From positions 248,001 through 312,000 of the forward strand of contig NZ_JH600286.1 in the NCBI RefSeq assembly GCF_000245335.1: a stretch of 64,000 bases of DNA. Reading direction: 5' to 3'. A model generated the notes under the pieces. That model ran no database searches and was not told the origin of the DNA. It saw nothing but the letters and a program-made list of their open reading frames with translations. Shown here in pieces: positions 51,603-61,024 of the stretch. The stretch's first letter is position 1. Each line of letters starts with the position of its first letter. Origin of the DNA: Bacillus mojavensis RO-H-1 = KCTC 3706 (GTDB taxonomy: Bacteria > Bacillota > Bacilli > Bacillales > Bacillaceae). The translations under genes and the position numbers were made by a program.

Positions 51603-52781
51603 ATGAAAAAGCACCATATCTCGATTATCAACATCCCGGCGTACGGGCATGTCAATCCTACGCTTGCATTAGTGGAGAAGCTTTGTGAGAAAGGGCATCG
51701 TGTCACATATGCGACGACTGAGGAGTTCGCCGCCAGTGTTCAGCAAGCCGGTGCAGAAGCATTGATCTATCATACATCCTTGAATATTGACCCTAAGCAA
51801 ATCAGGGAGATGATAGAAAAAAATGAGACGCCGATCAGTATCTTAAAAGAATCACTTAGCATTCTTCCGCAGCTTGAGGATTTATATCAGAATGATCATC
51901 CTGATCTGATTATCTATGATTTTATTGCGCTAGCGGGAAAATTGTTTGCTGACAAGCTTCATATACCGGTCATCAAGCTTTGTTCCTCATATGCCCAAAA
52001 TGAATCCTTTCAGCTCGGAAGTGAAGACATGCTGTTAAAAATGAAAGAAGCAGAGGCTGAATTTAAAGCCTATTTGGAGCAAGAGCAATTGCCGGCTGTT
52101 TCATTTGAACAGTTAGCTGTGCCGGAAGCATTAAATATTGTCTTTATGCCGAAGTCTTTTCAGATTCAGCATGAGACGTTCGATGACCGTTTCTGTTTTG
52201 TCGGCCCATCCCTTGGGAAACGGACGGAACAAGAAAGTTTGGAAATTGAAAAGGGTGATGGCCCGCTTATGCTGATTTCATTGGGAACGGCGTTTAACGC
52301 ATGGCCGGAATTTTACAAGATGTGCATCGAGGCATTTCGGAATTCTTCATGGCAAGTGATTATGTCTGTCGGGAAAACGATTGATCCTGAAAGCCTGGAT
52401 GAGATCCCTGCTAACTTTACCATTCGCCAAAGCGTGCCGCAGCTTGAGGTATTGGCGAAAGCCGATTTGTTTATTTCTCATGGCGGGATGAACAGTACGA
52501 TGGAGGCGATGAATGCCGGTGTGCCGCTCGTCGTCATTCCTCAAATGTATGAGCAGGAGCTCACTGCAAAGCGTGTCGATGAACTAGGCCTTGGCGTTTA
52601 TTTGCCGAAAGAGGAAGTGACAGTTTCCAGGCTGCAGGAAGCGGTTCAGGCGGTATCCGGTGATCAAGAGGTGCTCAGCCGCGTCAAGAATATGCAAAAG
52701 GATGTAAAAGAAGCAGGCGGAGCGGAGCGTGCGGCAGCTGAGATTGAAGTGTTTATAAAAAAATCCGCTGTACCGCAGTAA
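51603..52781 (+). CDS. yjiC: YjiC, UDP-glycosyltransferase (GT1, macrolide type)
   Basis: 392 residues, GT-B fold. N-terminal acceptor domain starts IINIPAYGHVNPTLALV; the UDP-sugar motif is HGGMNSTMEAMNAGVP and IPQMYEQ near residue 300. Related enzymes glucosylate flavonoids and macrolides. AAGGAGAC precedes the ATG. Pairing with the P450 suggests oxidation followed by glycosylation of a foreign compound, an inference. Confidence 0.92.
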   Translation: MKKHHISIINIPAYGHVNPTLALVEKLCEKGHRVTYATTEEFAASVQQAGAEALIYHTSLNIDPKQIREMIEKNETPISILKESLSILPQLEDLYQNDHPDLIIYDFIALAGKLFADKLHIPVIKLCSSYAQNESFQLGSEDMLLKMKEAEAEFKAYLEQEQLPAVSFEQLAVPEALNIVFMPKSFQIQHETFDDRFCFVGPSLGKRTEQESLEIEKGDGPLMLISLGTAFNAWPEFYKMCIEAFRNSSWQVIMSVGKTIDPESLDEIPANFTIRQSVPQLEVLAKADLFISHGGMNSTMEAMNAGVPLVVIPQMYEQELTAKRVDELGLGVYLPKEEVTVSRLQEAVQAVSGDQEVLSRVKNMQKDVKEAGGAERAAAEIEVFIKKSAVPQ

Positions 52782-52784
52782 CAT

Positions 52785-52816
52785 AAAAACCGAAATCAAT
52801 TTGATTTCGGTTTTCT
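52785..52816. terminator. Bidirectional terminator after yjiC
   Basis: AAAACCGAAATCAA/TTGATTTCGGTTTT, nearly perfect stem with a short loop. Confidence 0.92.
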
Positions 52817-52818
52817 GT

Positions 52819-53004
52819 TTAAATGTTTTTTTTCATCCCGCATCTCCGGCATTCTCTCAAAAACTTTCCGCCTTTTACGGAGCTTTTGAACAGTGTGTAG
52901 TCACAATTGTCGCAGCGCCCGCTGTGGACGTCCGGATATTCGTTGAATTCGTAAATAACCGATGTGTCGTAGCCTTTTGTTTCGTATTCTTCTTTTGTTT
53001 CCAT
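52819..53004 (-). CDS. 61-residue small zinc-ribbon-like protein
   Basis: CDNCDY in the middle and CRRCGMKK at the end form two CxxC pairs, a probable zinc ribbon. GGAGGATCG precedes the ATG. Conserved-looking but unnamed by me; possibly nucleic-acid binding. Confidence 0.72.
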   Translation of the reverse strand: METKEEYETKGYDTSVIYEFNEYPDVHSGRCDNCDYTLFKSSVKGGKFLRECRRCGMKKNI

Positions 53005-53185
53005 AATCGATCCTCCGTTAAAAAAACGTGTCTATTGTTTATATTATAGCATGCACCCGGTGTATTCAACGGGTAATGAGAGGCATTTGGTTCATCTTGA
53101 TTTCTCCTTTGATTTGCGACACAATAGCTTTATTAAAGGTTATATACATATAAAGCCTAAGCTGGCAAAGAGGAGAGGAACGGAT

Positions 53186-54004
53186 ATGGGGAAAGGTTTA
53201 CATGGAAAACGCGTTGCGATCGGCGGTTCTCGGAAAACGGAAGAAATCAGCACAATCATTGAAAAACAGGGCGGAATTCCTGTCGTCCGTTCTCTCCAAG
53301 GAACGGTATATTTGGCAGAGGAACAGGTGGAGCCGGAACTGCGCAAATTTGCGGAAGAAAAAGCCGACTGGGTGATCTTTACGACAGGCATCGGTACGGA
53401 GACGCTTGTGAAGATGGCAGAGAAAATCGGCGTGAAGGACGAGTTCCTGATGGCGATTCGCCAGGCTAAAGCGGCATGCCGAGGGTACAAAACATTGTCT
53501 GCGTTAAAAAAGCTCGGAATCACAGCAGAGGCTTCTGATGAAGATGGGACAACCAGCGGATTGATCCGGTCCTTGGAGCCTTACGATTTTTCAGGAAAAA
53601 AAGTAATGGTGCAGCTTCACGGAGAAAACGCGCCTGCCCTCATAGCATTTTTGGAGGAAAAAGGAGCTGCTGTCCTCCCGATTCTCCCTTATCAACATAT
53701 CCCGCCAGAGGAGGAAACGGTGGAACAGTTATGCCGGGAACTGCTGAATGGTGAATTGGATGCTGTTTGTTTTACCACGGCGATTCAGGTTCGTTCTCTG
53801 TTTGATTTTGCCAAAGAGCGCGGCTTTATCAATGAAATGAAGGCTGTATTCGAAGAGCGTGTCATCGCAGCGGCTGTCGGAAAAGTGACTGCTGAAGCGA
53901 TGCGGGAAGAAGGTATTACAAGGCTGCTTGCACCGGAGATTGAGCGGATGGGCGCGATGATTATTGAGCTGTCCAAGTATTATGAAGAAATGGCTGGGGA
54001 ATAA
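53186..54004 (+). CDS. yjjA: YjjA, uroporphyrinogen-III synthase-like (HemD fold) protein
   Basis: 272 residues. HemD-type two-domain pattern: GKRVAIGGSRKTEEISTIIE at the start, DWVIFTTGIGTETLVKMAE near 75, CFTTAIQVRSLFDFAKE near 200, AAVGKVTAEAMREEGI near 235. ATG 53186 follows GAGGAGAGG. It is a HemD paralog away from the hem operon, so a role other than tetrapyrrole closure is possible. Confidence 0.87.
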   Translation: MGKGLHGKRVAIGGSRKTEEISTIIEKQGGIPVVRSLQGTVYLAEEQVEPELRKFAEEKADWVIFTTGIGTETLVKMAEKIGVKDEFLMAIRQAKAACRGYKTLSALKKLGITAEASDEDGTTSGLIRSLEPYDFSGKKVMVQLHGENAPALIAFLEEKGAAVLPILPYQHIPPEEETVEQLCRELLNGELDAVCFTTAIQVRSLFDFAKERGFINEMKAVFEERVIAAAVGKVTAEAMREEGITRLLAPEIERMGAMIIELSKYYEEMAGE

Positions 54005-54007
54005 CCA

Positions 54008-54048
54008 GCGCAAAAGCCGCTTTTCTGTTGAAAAGCGGCTTTTGTGTG
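54008..54048. terminator. Bidirectional terminator between yjjA and yjkA
   Basis: CAAAAGCCGCTTTTC/GAAAAGCGGCTTTTG, a long near-perfect stem. Confidence 0.92.
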
Positions 54049-54078
54049 TCAGCAAATCCCGAAATCGCTGTTAGAATG

Positions 54079-54831
54079 TTAACCATTTTGCTTCAGCTGC
54101 TGATGCGCGGTGAAGAATGACGGGTATGTCAGTACGCTGAGTATGACACATGTCAGCGCGGCGGACGCCATCGTTGTAAAAACAATCAAAAGCTGAAAGC
54201 GAACCGCCTGAATCGGATCGGCGCCCGCTAAGATTTGGCCGGTCATCATGCCGGGAAGCTGGACAAGCCCAAGTGTTTTCTGGCTTTCTAGCGTTGGGAT
54301 CATACTCATTTTCATAGCGGAAGTCAGGATGTGCTGTATGGATTGCTTCGGTGTGCCCCCAAGCGACAAAATCAATTGAATTTCTTCTTTACGCACCCCG
54401 ACCTCGGAGTTGAGCCGGTTTAAAAAAAGGCTCGCGAGCACCATTGAATTTCCGATGACCATTCCGCTGATCGGGATGACATACCGTGCGGTAAGCGGGA
54501 TGATGTGAAGCGCCAGAAGAATGCCTTGGGTGACGATTTCTACAATCGCTAAGGCCAGAAACACCTTCCAAAAAGAACCGATTTTAATTTTCTTTCGTTT
54601 GACGACGTTTTGAGCCGCCACACCCAGCATTAACAGCACCATCAGCAGGATAAACACAGGGTGGTCTCCATGAAATATCAGCGACAGCACATAACCGATC
54701 ACAAGCAGCTGTACCGCCGCCCGGATCGTTGCGATTATCATATCTTTTTCAACGCCGGCTTTAAAGGATTTTGATAAAAACAAGGCAATCAGCACAAAGA
54801 TCATGGTTAATGAGAGAGAAAGGTAATCCAT
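54079..54831 (-). CDS. yjkA: YjkA, ABC transporter permease (FetB/UPF0014)
   Basis: 250 residues, about seven membrane helices. IPISGMVIGNSMVLASLFLN and LVQLPGMMTGQILAGADP are the FetB signature. The start overlaps the stop of yjkB (TAATG), so the pair is translationally coupled. E. coli FetAB exports iron; the Bacillus substrate is not proven. Confidence 0.9.
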   Translation of the reverse strand: MDYLSLSLTMIFVLIALFLSKSFKAGVEKDMIIATIRAAVQLLVIGYVLSLIFHGDHPVFILLMVLLMLGVAAQNVVKRKKIKIGSFWKVFLALAIVEIVTQGILLALHIIPLTARYVIPISGMVIGNSMVLASLFLNRLNSEVGVRKEEIQLILSLGGTPKQSIQHILTSAMKMSMIPTLESQKTLGLVQLPGMMTGQILAGADPIQAVRFQLLIVFTTMASAALTCVILSVLTYPSFFTAHQQLKQNG

Positions 54832-55583
54832 TACCGTGTGCCTCCCTTCAAAAATTCACGGGCTGCTTCATGCTGAGGACGCGAGAAAAATGTGTCTGTC
54901 TCCGCGATTTCCAACAGCCGGCCATCAGCCATAAACCAAATGGTATCGGCTACTCGTTTCGCCTGCTCCATGTTATGGGTCACCCACATCACCGTCAGTT
55001 TTTTCTCTTGATGCTGCTTTTTGATTAGCTCTTCAATCTCCAGAGCAGAAACAGGGTCCAGGGCAGATGTAATTTCGTCCAATAATAGGATGGAGGAAGG
55101 GTTTGCGAGTGTTCTGGCAAGTGAGAGCCTTTGCAGCTGTCCGCCGGATAAATCCTTGGCGCTCCTGTCTAACAGCTCTGGAGACAGGCCTGTCAGTGAA
55201 GCGAGCTCTTCAGGAGAGTAAAGCTGGGTTTGATGCAGCTTCTGTACCAGACTCAAATTGTCACGCACCGTTCCGTCAAGGACGGGAGCGGATTGAAAGG
55301 CGAGTGCGGCCGTCCGCCTTAGTTTATTCACATTCCAGTCTCTGACTTCCTTTCCGTAAATCTTCACTTCACCGTGATCCGGTGTTTTCATCAAATTACA
55401 CATGGACAGCAGTGTGCTTTTACCTGAACCGGAAGGGCCCAAAACGGCCACGATTGCTCCCTGTTGAATGTCTCCGGTGACAGCCTTCAATACGTCATAG
55501 GTTTGTCCCTCTTGTTCATAGCTTTTTCGCACAGATGTGAATGAGATCGCTGGTATATCGTCTTTTTGATTGTTTGCTTCCAT
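54831..55583 (-). CDS. yjkB: YjkB, ABC transporter ATPase (FetA-like)
   Basis: 250 residues. Walker A GPSGSGKSTLL, Q-loop in ALAFQSAP, signature LSGGQLQRLSLAR, Walker B ILLLDEITSALD, H-loop in VTHNMEQ. First gene of the yjkB-yjkA operon. AAAGGTGAT precedes the ATG. Confidence 0.92.
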   Translation of the reverse strand: MEANNQKDDIPAISFTSVRKSYEQEGQTYDVLKAVTGDIQQGAIVAVLGPSGSGKSTLLSMCNLMKTPDHGEVKIYGKEVRDWNVNKLRRTAALAFQSAPVLDGTVRDNLSLVQKLHQTQLYSPEELASLTGLSPELLDRSAKDLSGGQLQRLSLARTLANPSSILLLDEITSALDPVSALEIEELIKKQHQEKKLTVMWVTHNMEQAKRVADTIWFMADGRLLEIAETDTFFSRPQHEAAREFLKGGTR

Positions 55584-55659
55584 TAAAATATCACCTTTCA
55601 GTTAAGTGGGCTTAGACTCTACATAAATATAACGTGAAACAGGTCTCTTTTGGAAGGAG

Positions 55660-55700
55660 TTAAAAAAGAAAGGAGAACGGGTTTTCGCCCATTCTCCAGC
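55660..55700 (-). terminator. Terminator of yjlA
   Basis: GGAGAATGGG/CCCGTTCTCC stem, then TTTCTTTTTT on the minus strand. Confidence 0.88.
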
Positions 55701-55705
55701 CGCTG

Positions 55706-56677
55706 CTATGCAGTCAGATTTGACTGCGTTTTCTTTTTGGGTTTTTGTTGGGAAGCGAAGGTATGTAGCACCATTCCGGCAATAATGATCATTAAGCCGG
55801 TAAACGATAAAATGGAAGGGAAAACTCCTGACAGCAGGATTATTTCACCAAGCAAAGCGAATATCACTTCCCCGGATTGTGTTGCTTCAACAGCAGCGAG
55901 CTTTTGCGGGTTATCCCTTACCATATCTGTTGCCCAGAAAAATAAAACGGTCGCAATGATGCCTGAGCTGACGGCAACGATAAAGGATTGAACGGTTTGC
56001 CCCGCTGTCGGAAGGCCATCTGACCACCAGCCGTAAGCTGCCAATACAAGCCAGAATGGAAGGCTTGCAAGGGTCATTCCCAGCACGCGCTGAAATGTAT
56101 CAAGCCTGCCTCCGTATTGCTCAAGCATTCTCCGGTTTCCCAGCGGGTAGGCGAAAGCCGCGATGACAACCGGCAGCACGCTGAAGAGCAGCATTTTTCC
56201 GGAAAGCGATTCTGCATGCTGGAGCTGAATCAGCGCTGCCCCAATCAGAATGACGACGGAAGTGCCCAGTGAAACAAGGGGAATCTTTTGCCGAACGAGC
56301 AAAGTGCCTCCAGGCGTGTCTTTTTTCTCATAGAAAAATGGAGACAGCAGCACACCGGCTACAATGGTAATTTGCCATGTTCCGGCTACGAGCCAGCCCG
56401 GCCCGAATGCGGCGGCAAACGTGATTGGCGCATAAAAAAGCACAAAGCCGACAAAGCTCCACTTTATCCAAAATAACGGCTTTTTCCGCATTTCTTGTAA
56501 AAGAGGAACGAACTTCCCTTTCATTATGACAATCAGACATAAAAACGGAACCATAAATATAAAGCGTAACGAGGCGCTCCAAAGCCAGCTGCCTCCGGAT
56601 AATTCCATCGCCCTGTTTAAAATAAAGGTAACGGCGAAAAAGAGAGAAGCCAATATTCCGATTACAATTGCTTTCAT
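55706..56677 (-). CDS. yjlA: YjlA, EamA/DMT multidrug-resistance-type transporter
   Basis: 323 residues, ten predicted membrane helices (two EamA-like halves). Start VIGILASLFFAVTFILNRAM; second half AVEATQSGEVIFALLGEIIL. ATG 56677 follows GAGGG; a reading to 56689 is also open. EmrE superfamily by pattern; substrate unknown. The C-terminus is basic. Confidence 0.87.
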   Translation of the reverse strand: MKAIVIGILASLFFAVTFILNRAMELSGGSWLWSASLRFIFMVPFLCLIVIMKGKFVPLLQEMRKKPLFWIKWSFVGFVLFYAPITFAAAFGPGWLVAGTWQITIVAGVLLSPFFYEKKDTPGGTLLVRQKIPLVSLGTSVVILIGAALIQLQHAESLSGKMLLFSVLPVVIAAFAYPLGNRRMLEQYGGRLDTFQRVLGMTLASLPFWLVLAAYGWWSDGLPTAGQTVQSFIVAVSSGIIATVLFFWATDMVRDNPQKLAAVEATQSGEVIFALLGEIILLSGVFPSILSFTGLMIIIAGMVLHTFASQQKPKKKTQSNLTA

Positions 56678-56805
56678 CAAATCCCTCATTCTGGCATTAT
56701 TTTTTTATACTATACTACCCGGGATGATACAGATCAACGGAATTGTGAGAAAATAATGATGTTTTACAGATCAATAGATGTGGAAGACAGAAATAGGGAG
56801 GCGAA

Positions 56806-57336
56806 ATGATGGAAACAGAAACGTACTTTTTTCAGGATGACGGAAGGATTCCAAATCACCCTGATTTTCCGCTCGTTATCTATAAAAGTGTTTTTATGGG
56901 ACGTGCTGAACTGGCAGAGCGGATCGTTAACCGGCATGGCTGGCTAAACAGCTGGTCGGGCAGTGTTTTTCCATACCATCATTATCATAGCAACACGCAT
57001 GAAGTCCTAATCGCAGTCCGAGGGGAGGCTGTTATTCAATTTGGGGGAGAAAAAGGAGCTGCTATGCCTATCAAAACGGGCGACGCAGCGGTCATTCCAG
57101 CCGGTGTCGGGCATAAAAAGCTAAGCGCGAGCCCAGATTTTACCGTGATCGGCGCTTATCCAGAAGGTTCTCGGTATGATATAAAGACGGGAAAGCCGGA
57201 TGAAAGAGCGGCTGCAATAGAGAATATAGAGCAAGCAGTACTTCCGGCATTGGATCCAGTTACAGGAAAAAGAGAACCTCTATTGGACATATGGGTAAGT
57301 CGCAGGGGAGAAAATTGTTGGATTGTCAATAACTAG
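56806..57336 (+). CDS. yjlB: YjlB, cupin-domain protein
   Basis: 176 residues. Cupin motif HHYHSNTHEVLIAVRGEAVI (metal His) near residue 65 and the second motif GDAAVIPAGVGHKKL near 100. GGGAGG precedes ATGATG. Cytosolic; enzymatic role unknown. Confidence 0.88.
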   Translation: MMETETYFFQDDGRIPNHPDFPLVIYKSVFMGRAELAERIVNRHGWLNSWSGSVFPYHHYHSNTHEVLIAVRGEAVIQFGGEKGAAMPIKTGDAAVIPAGVGHKKLSASPDFTVIGAYPEGSRYDIKTGKPDERAAAIENIEQAVLPALDPVTGKREPLLDIWVSRRGENCWIVNN

Positions 57337-57581
57337 TGCTGAAGAAATGTTATGACACGGGCACCATATAAATTAATTTCATAATCGAAGCAATTCACGT
57401 TCAAATTTTGTTCAAAAAGTGTTATCATATAGAAGGTAATCAAATTGGAGTTTTTTATGTTTGCTATTTTCAGAGAGAGTAAAGGATTTTGACTTATTCA
57501 ATGGTTTATTTTTGAGATAAAAATAATACTGAATATGGCAAGATGAAAAACTGGGTAGTAAACATTTATTTTTGCGAATGA

Positions 57582-57599
57582 TTGTGCACGAATTCACAA
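57582..57599. promoter_or_regulatory. Rex operator upstream of yjlC-ndh
   Basis: TTGTGCACGAATTCACAA, an 18-bp dyad matching the Rex consensus TTGTGAAWWWWTTCACAA except in the centre. Rex represses when NADH is low, linking ndh expression to the NADH/NAD ratio. It lies 94 bp before yjlC in a 356-bp gap. Confidence 0.82.
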
Positions 57600-57692
57600 T
57601 CCTTCTTCTCATGCTTTCAAACATGAGATCAGGGAGAGGCACTACCCTTTCCAAAAAATCAGCATACTGCTTATAGTAAAGGAGAATTGGAT

Positions 57693-58109
57693 ATGCCAGA
57701 AACAATCGATCAAACAAATGCGTCTGTCAGCCAAAGCCAGCAAGATCTTATTGATCAGCTGTTAAAGCCAGAAGTTCAAGAATCACTGACTGTTTTAGTT
57801 GACCAGCTTCCAAAGCTGACTGAGTTAGTGAATATTTTAACGAAGTCTTATGATTTCGCTCAGTCTGTTGCGACTGACGAAGTATTGAAAAGCGATACAG
57901 TCGGTGCGATCACTGAAATTCTTGAGCCTGTAAAAGAAACAGCAAAAGAAGTGGCTGCGACTGCAATCGAAGCGAAAGACCGCGCGGATGCTAGCAACGA
58001 AACGATTGGACTTTTCGGCCTGTTGCGCATGCTGAAAGATCCTCAAGCTCAAAAGCTGTTCCGTTTTGCTAACAGCTACCTTGAAATCATGAACGAAAAA
58101 CAAAAATAA
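57693..58109 (+). CDS. yjlC: YjlC, DUF1641 protein
   Basis: 138 residues with the DUF1641 pattern LVDQLPKLTELVNILTKSYD and GLFGLLRMLKDPQAQKLFRF. ATG 57693 follows AAAGGAG. Co-transcribed with ndh 39 bp downstream. It shares its family with YjgD, the partner of the formate dehydrogenase. Confidence 0.9.
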   Translation: MPETIDQTNASVSQSQQDLIDQLLKPEVQESLTVLVDQLPKLTELVNILTKSYDFAQSVATDEVLKSDTVGAITEILEPVKETAKEVAATAIEAKDRADASNETIGLFGLLRMLKDPQAQKLFRFANSYLEIMNEKQK

Positions 58110-58148
58110 TCTCAGATTCAAATTGATATAAAGGACGGAGGATATACG

Positions 58149-59327
58149 ATGTCAAAACATATTGTCATTTTAGGCGCTGGTTATGGCGGTGTTCTTTCTG
58201 CTTTAACAGTTCGCAAACACTACACAAAAGAACAAGCACGCGTGACAGTGGTAAACAAATACCCAACTCACCAAATCATTACGGAATTACACCGTCTTGC
58301 AGCAGGCAACGTGTCTGAAAAAGCGGTTGCAATGCCGTTAGAAAAACTTTTCAAAGGCAAAGACATTGATCTTAAAATCGCCGAAGTCAGCTCTTTCTCT
58401 GTTGATAAAAAAGAGGTTGCGCTTGCTGACGGTTCTACATTAACTTACGATGCGCTAGTAGTAGGCCTTGGTTCTGTCACTGCTTACTTCGGCATCCCAG
58501 GACTTGAAGAAAACAGCATGGTTCTTAAATCTGCTGCTGATGCGAACAAAGTCTTCAAACATGTTGAAGACCGTGTGCGTGAGTACTCTAAAACGAAAAA
58601 CGAAGCAGATGCAACAATCCTTATCGGCGGAGGCGGCTTAACAGGCGTTGAGCTTGTCGGTGAGCTTGCTGACATCATGCCGAACCTTGCGAAAAAATAC
58701 GGCGTAGATCATAAAGAAATCAAATTGAAACTGGTTGAAGCAGGTCCGAAAATCCTTCCTGTTCTTCCGGATGATCTTATCGAACGTGCTACTGCAAGTC
58801 TTGAAAAACGCGGCGTTGAGTTCTTAACAGGCCTTCCTGTTACAAATGTAGAAGGAAACGTAATTGATCTGAAAGACGGATCAAAAGTGGTTGCCAACAC
58901 ATTTGTTTGGACTGGCGGCGTACAAGGTAACCCATTAGTAGGTGAATCAGGCCTTGAAGTGAACCGCGGACGTGCGACAGTAAATGACTTCCTGCAATCT
59001 ACATCACATGAGGATGTATTCGTTGCTGGAGACAGCGCAGTTTACTTTGGTCCAGACGGCCGTCCATATCCGCCAACTGCACAAATCGCATGGCAAATGG
59101 GTGAGCTGATCGGTTACAACCTATTCGCTTACTTAGAAGGAAAAACACTTGAAACATTCCAGCCAGTAAACTCTGGTACACTTGCAAGTCTTGGACGCAA
59201 AGATGCGGTTGCCATCATTGGTGCTAATTCTACACCGCTTAAAGGTCTTCCTGCTTCCTTGATGAAAGAAGCAAGTAACGTTCGCTACTTAACACACATT
59301 AAAGGACTATTCAGCCTGGCTTACTAA
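58149..59327 (+). CDS. ndh: Ndh (YjlD), type II NADH dehydrogenase
   Basis: 392 residues. FAD-binding GAGYGGVLSAL at the start, NADH-binding GGGGLTGVELVGELAD near residue 165, second FAD motif VFVAGDSA near 295, and a C-terminal amphipathic part for membrane attachment. It oxidises NADH and reduces menaquinone without pumping protons. AAGGACGGAGG precedes the ATG. Controlled by Rex with yjlC. Confidence 0.94.
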   Translation: MSKHIVILGAGYGGVLSALTVRKHYTKEQARVTVVNKYPTHQIITELHRLAAGNVSEKAVAMPLEKLFKGKDIDLKIAEVSSFSVDKKEVALADGSTLTYDALVVGLGSVTAYFGIPGLEENSMVLKSAADANKVFKHVEDRVREYSKTKNEADATILIGGGGLTGVELVGELADIMPNLAKKYGVDHKEIKLKLVEAGPKILPVLPDDLIERATASLEKRGVEFLTGLPVTNVEGNVIDLKDGSKVVANTFVWTGGVQGNPLVGESGLEVNRGRATVNDFLQSTSHEDVFVAGDSAVYFGPDGRPYPPTAQIAWQMGELIGYNLFAYLEGKTLETFQPVNSGTLASLGRKDAVAIIGANSTPLKGLPASLMKEASNVRYLTHIKGLFSLAY

Positions 59328-59344
59328 TCCTTTGTTGTGGTTCA

Positions 59345-59395
59345 GACATTGCCAAAGCGTTCCTTTCGGGATGCTATCCGGCAATGTCTTTTTTA
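59345..59395 (+). terminator. Terminator of yjlC-ndh
   Basis: AGACATTGCC/GGCAATGTCT stem with a long loop and six T. Confidence 0.88.
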
Positions 59396-59402
59396 TTTAG
59401 TT

Positions 59403-59500
59403 TGCTAACGTTAACATTTCATTTTCAAAAAAGAGATTGATCCCAGAGGAATATAAAGGTAAAATAAAACCATATCAAAATGTTAACGTTAACATTTTGA
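59403..59500. promoter_or_regulatory. Operator region of the hexuronate operon (two LacI-type palindromes)
   Basis: 59475-59500 is a perfect 26-bp palindrome centred on GTTAACGTTAAC; a weaker copy (GCTAACGTTAACATTT) lies at about 59404-59419, 72 bp away. Two operators at this distance fit looping by a LacI-family repressor. ExuR is the known repressor of this operon; the sites also resemble catabolite-responsive elements. Confidence 0.75.
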
Positions 59501-59524
59501 AATAGAATGAAAGACGGTGAGGAC

Positions 59525-60946
59525 ATGGAACCCTTTATGGGCGAAAATTTTTTGTTGAAAAATGAAACCGCTGTCAAACTTTATCATCATTATGCGAAAG
59601 ACATGCCGATTATTGATTACCACTGCCACTTAAGCCCGAAAGAAATCTATGAAAATAAGAGATTTCAAAACATCACAGAAGCCTGGCTGTATGGAGACCA
59701 TTACAAATGGCGCATCATGAGAGCCAATGGGATTGATGAGACATACATTACAGGCGATGCGACTGATGAGGAGAAATTTATGGCTTGGGCGAAAACCGTG
59801 CCGATGGCGATCGGCAATCCGCTCTACAATTGGACTCATTTAGAGCTGCAGCGTTTTTTTGGAATTTATGAGATTTTAAATGAGAAATCCGCGCCGGCTA
59901 TATGGAAACGGACGAATGAACTGCTCCAAGGAGAAGGCTTCGGGGCAAGGGATTTTATTGTGAAATCCAATGTGAAAGTAGTATGCACAACCGATGACCC
60001 TGTCGATTCTCTCAAATACCACCTCTTATTAAAAGAGGAAAAAGATTTTCCTGTCAGTGTGCTGCCGGGATTTCGGCCGGATAAAGGGCTGGAAATCAAT
60101 CGCGAAGGCTTCCCGGATTGGGTGCAGGCGCTTGAAAGGGCTGCGTCACTGTCGATTACAACCTATGATGAGTTTTTGAAGGCTCTTGAAGAACGAGTGC
60201 GTTTCTTCCATTCAGTCGGCGGCAGAGTATCTGATCATGCGATTGATTCAATGGTGTATGCCGAAACGGACAAAGAGGAAGCGGGCCTCATTTTTACCGC
60301 AAGATTAAACGGGGAACAGGTTTCTTGCGAAGATGAGAAGAAATTCAAGACATATACGCTTCAATTTCTTTGCGGATTGTATGCTGAGCTTGACTGGGCG
60401 ATGCAGTTTCATATCAATGCACTCAGAAATACGAATACGAAAATGATGAAGAAATTGGGACCGGATACAGGCTATGATTCTATGAATGACGAAGAAATTG
60501 CGAAGCCTTTGTACAGGCTGCTGAACTCCGTCGAAATGAAAAACCTGCTGCCGAAAACGATTTTATATTCGCTCAATCCAAATGATAACTATGTCATTGC
60601 CAGCATGATCAATAGCTTTCAAGACGGCATCACGCCTGGGAAAATACAATTCGGCACAGCATGGTGGTTTAATGATTCCAAGGATGGGATGCTTGACCAA
60701 ATGAAAGCGTTATCAAACGTCGGGCTTTTCAGCCGTTTTATCGGCATGCTGACTGATTCCAGAAGCTTTTTGTCGTATACACGCCATGAGTACTTTAGAC
60801 GGATTGTCTGCAATCTGATCAGCGAATGGGCTGAAAACGGTGAAGTGCCGAAAGATATGGAGCTTCTTGGCGGTATCGTTCAAGGCATTTGCTATCACAA
60901 TGCGAAACAATATTTTCAATTTCAAGAAGAAAAGGCAAACGTATAA
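59525..60946 (+). CDS. uxaC: UxaC, glucuronate/galacturonate isomerase
   Basis: 473 residues, amidohydrolase fold. IIDYHCHLSPKEIYEN near residue 25 carries the metal His pair; VVCTTDDPVDSL near 150 and WWFNDSKDGM near 380 are family motifs. It converts glucuronate to fructuronate and galacturonate to tagaturonate, the first step of hexuronate use. ATG 59525 follows GGTGAGG and gives the usual length; ATG 59507 is also open. Confidence 0.93.
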   Translation: MEPFMGENFLLKNETAVKLYHHYAKDMPIIDYHCHLSPKEIYENKRFQNITEAWLYGDHYKWRIMRANGIDETYITGDATDEEKFMAWAKTVPMAIGNPLYNWTHLELQRFFGIYEILNEKSAPAIWKRTNELLQGEGFGARDFIVKSNVKVVCTTDDPVDSLKYHLLLKEEKDFPVSVLPGFRPDKGLEINREGFPDWVQALERAASLSITTYDEFLKALEERVRFFHSVGGRVSDHAIDSMVYAETDKEEAGLIFTARLNGEQVSCEDEKKFKTYTLQFLCGLYAELDWAMQFHINALRNTNTKMMKKLGPDTGYDSMNDEEIAKPLYRLLNSVEMKNLLPKTILYSLNPNDNYVIASMINSFQDGITPGKIQFGTAWWFNDSKDGMLDQMKALSNVGLFSRFIGMLTDSRSFLSYTRHEYFRRIVCNLISEWAENGEVPKDMELLGGIVQGICYHNAKQYFQFQEEKANV

Positions 60947-60956
60947 AAGAGGTTCC

Positions 60957-60987
60957 GCTCAGAATAGTCTGGGTCATACTGAGCGGA
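60957..60987 (+). other. Intergenic hairpin between uxaC and yjmB
   Basis: CCGCTCAG/CTGAGCGG stem with a 15-base loop and no T-run. Probably an mRNA processing or stability element, allowing uxaC to be expressed more than the genes after it. Confidence 0.6.
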
Positions 60988-61024
60988 TATCTCACCGAAA
61001 ATTCTTAAGACACAGAGGTGGAAG

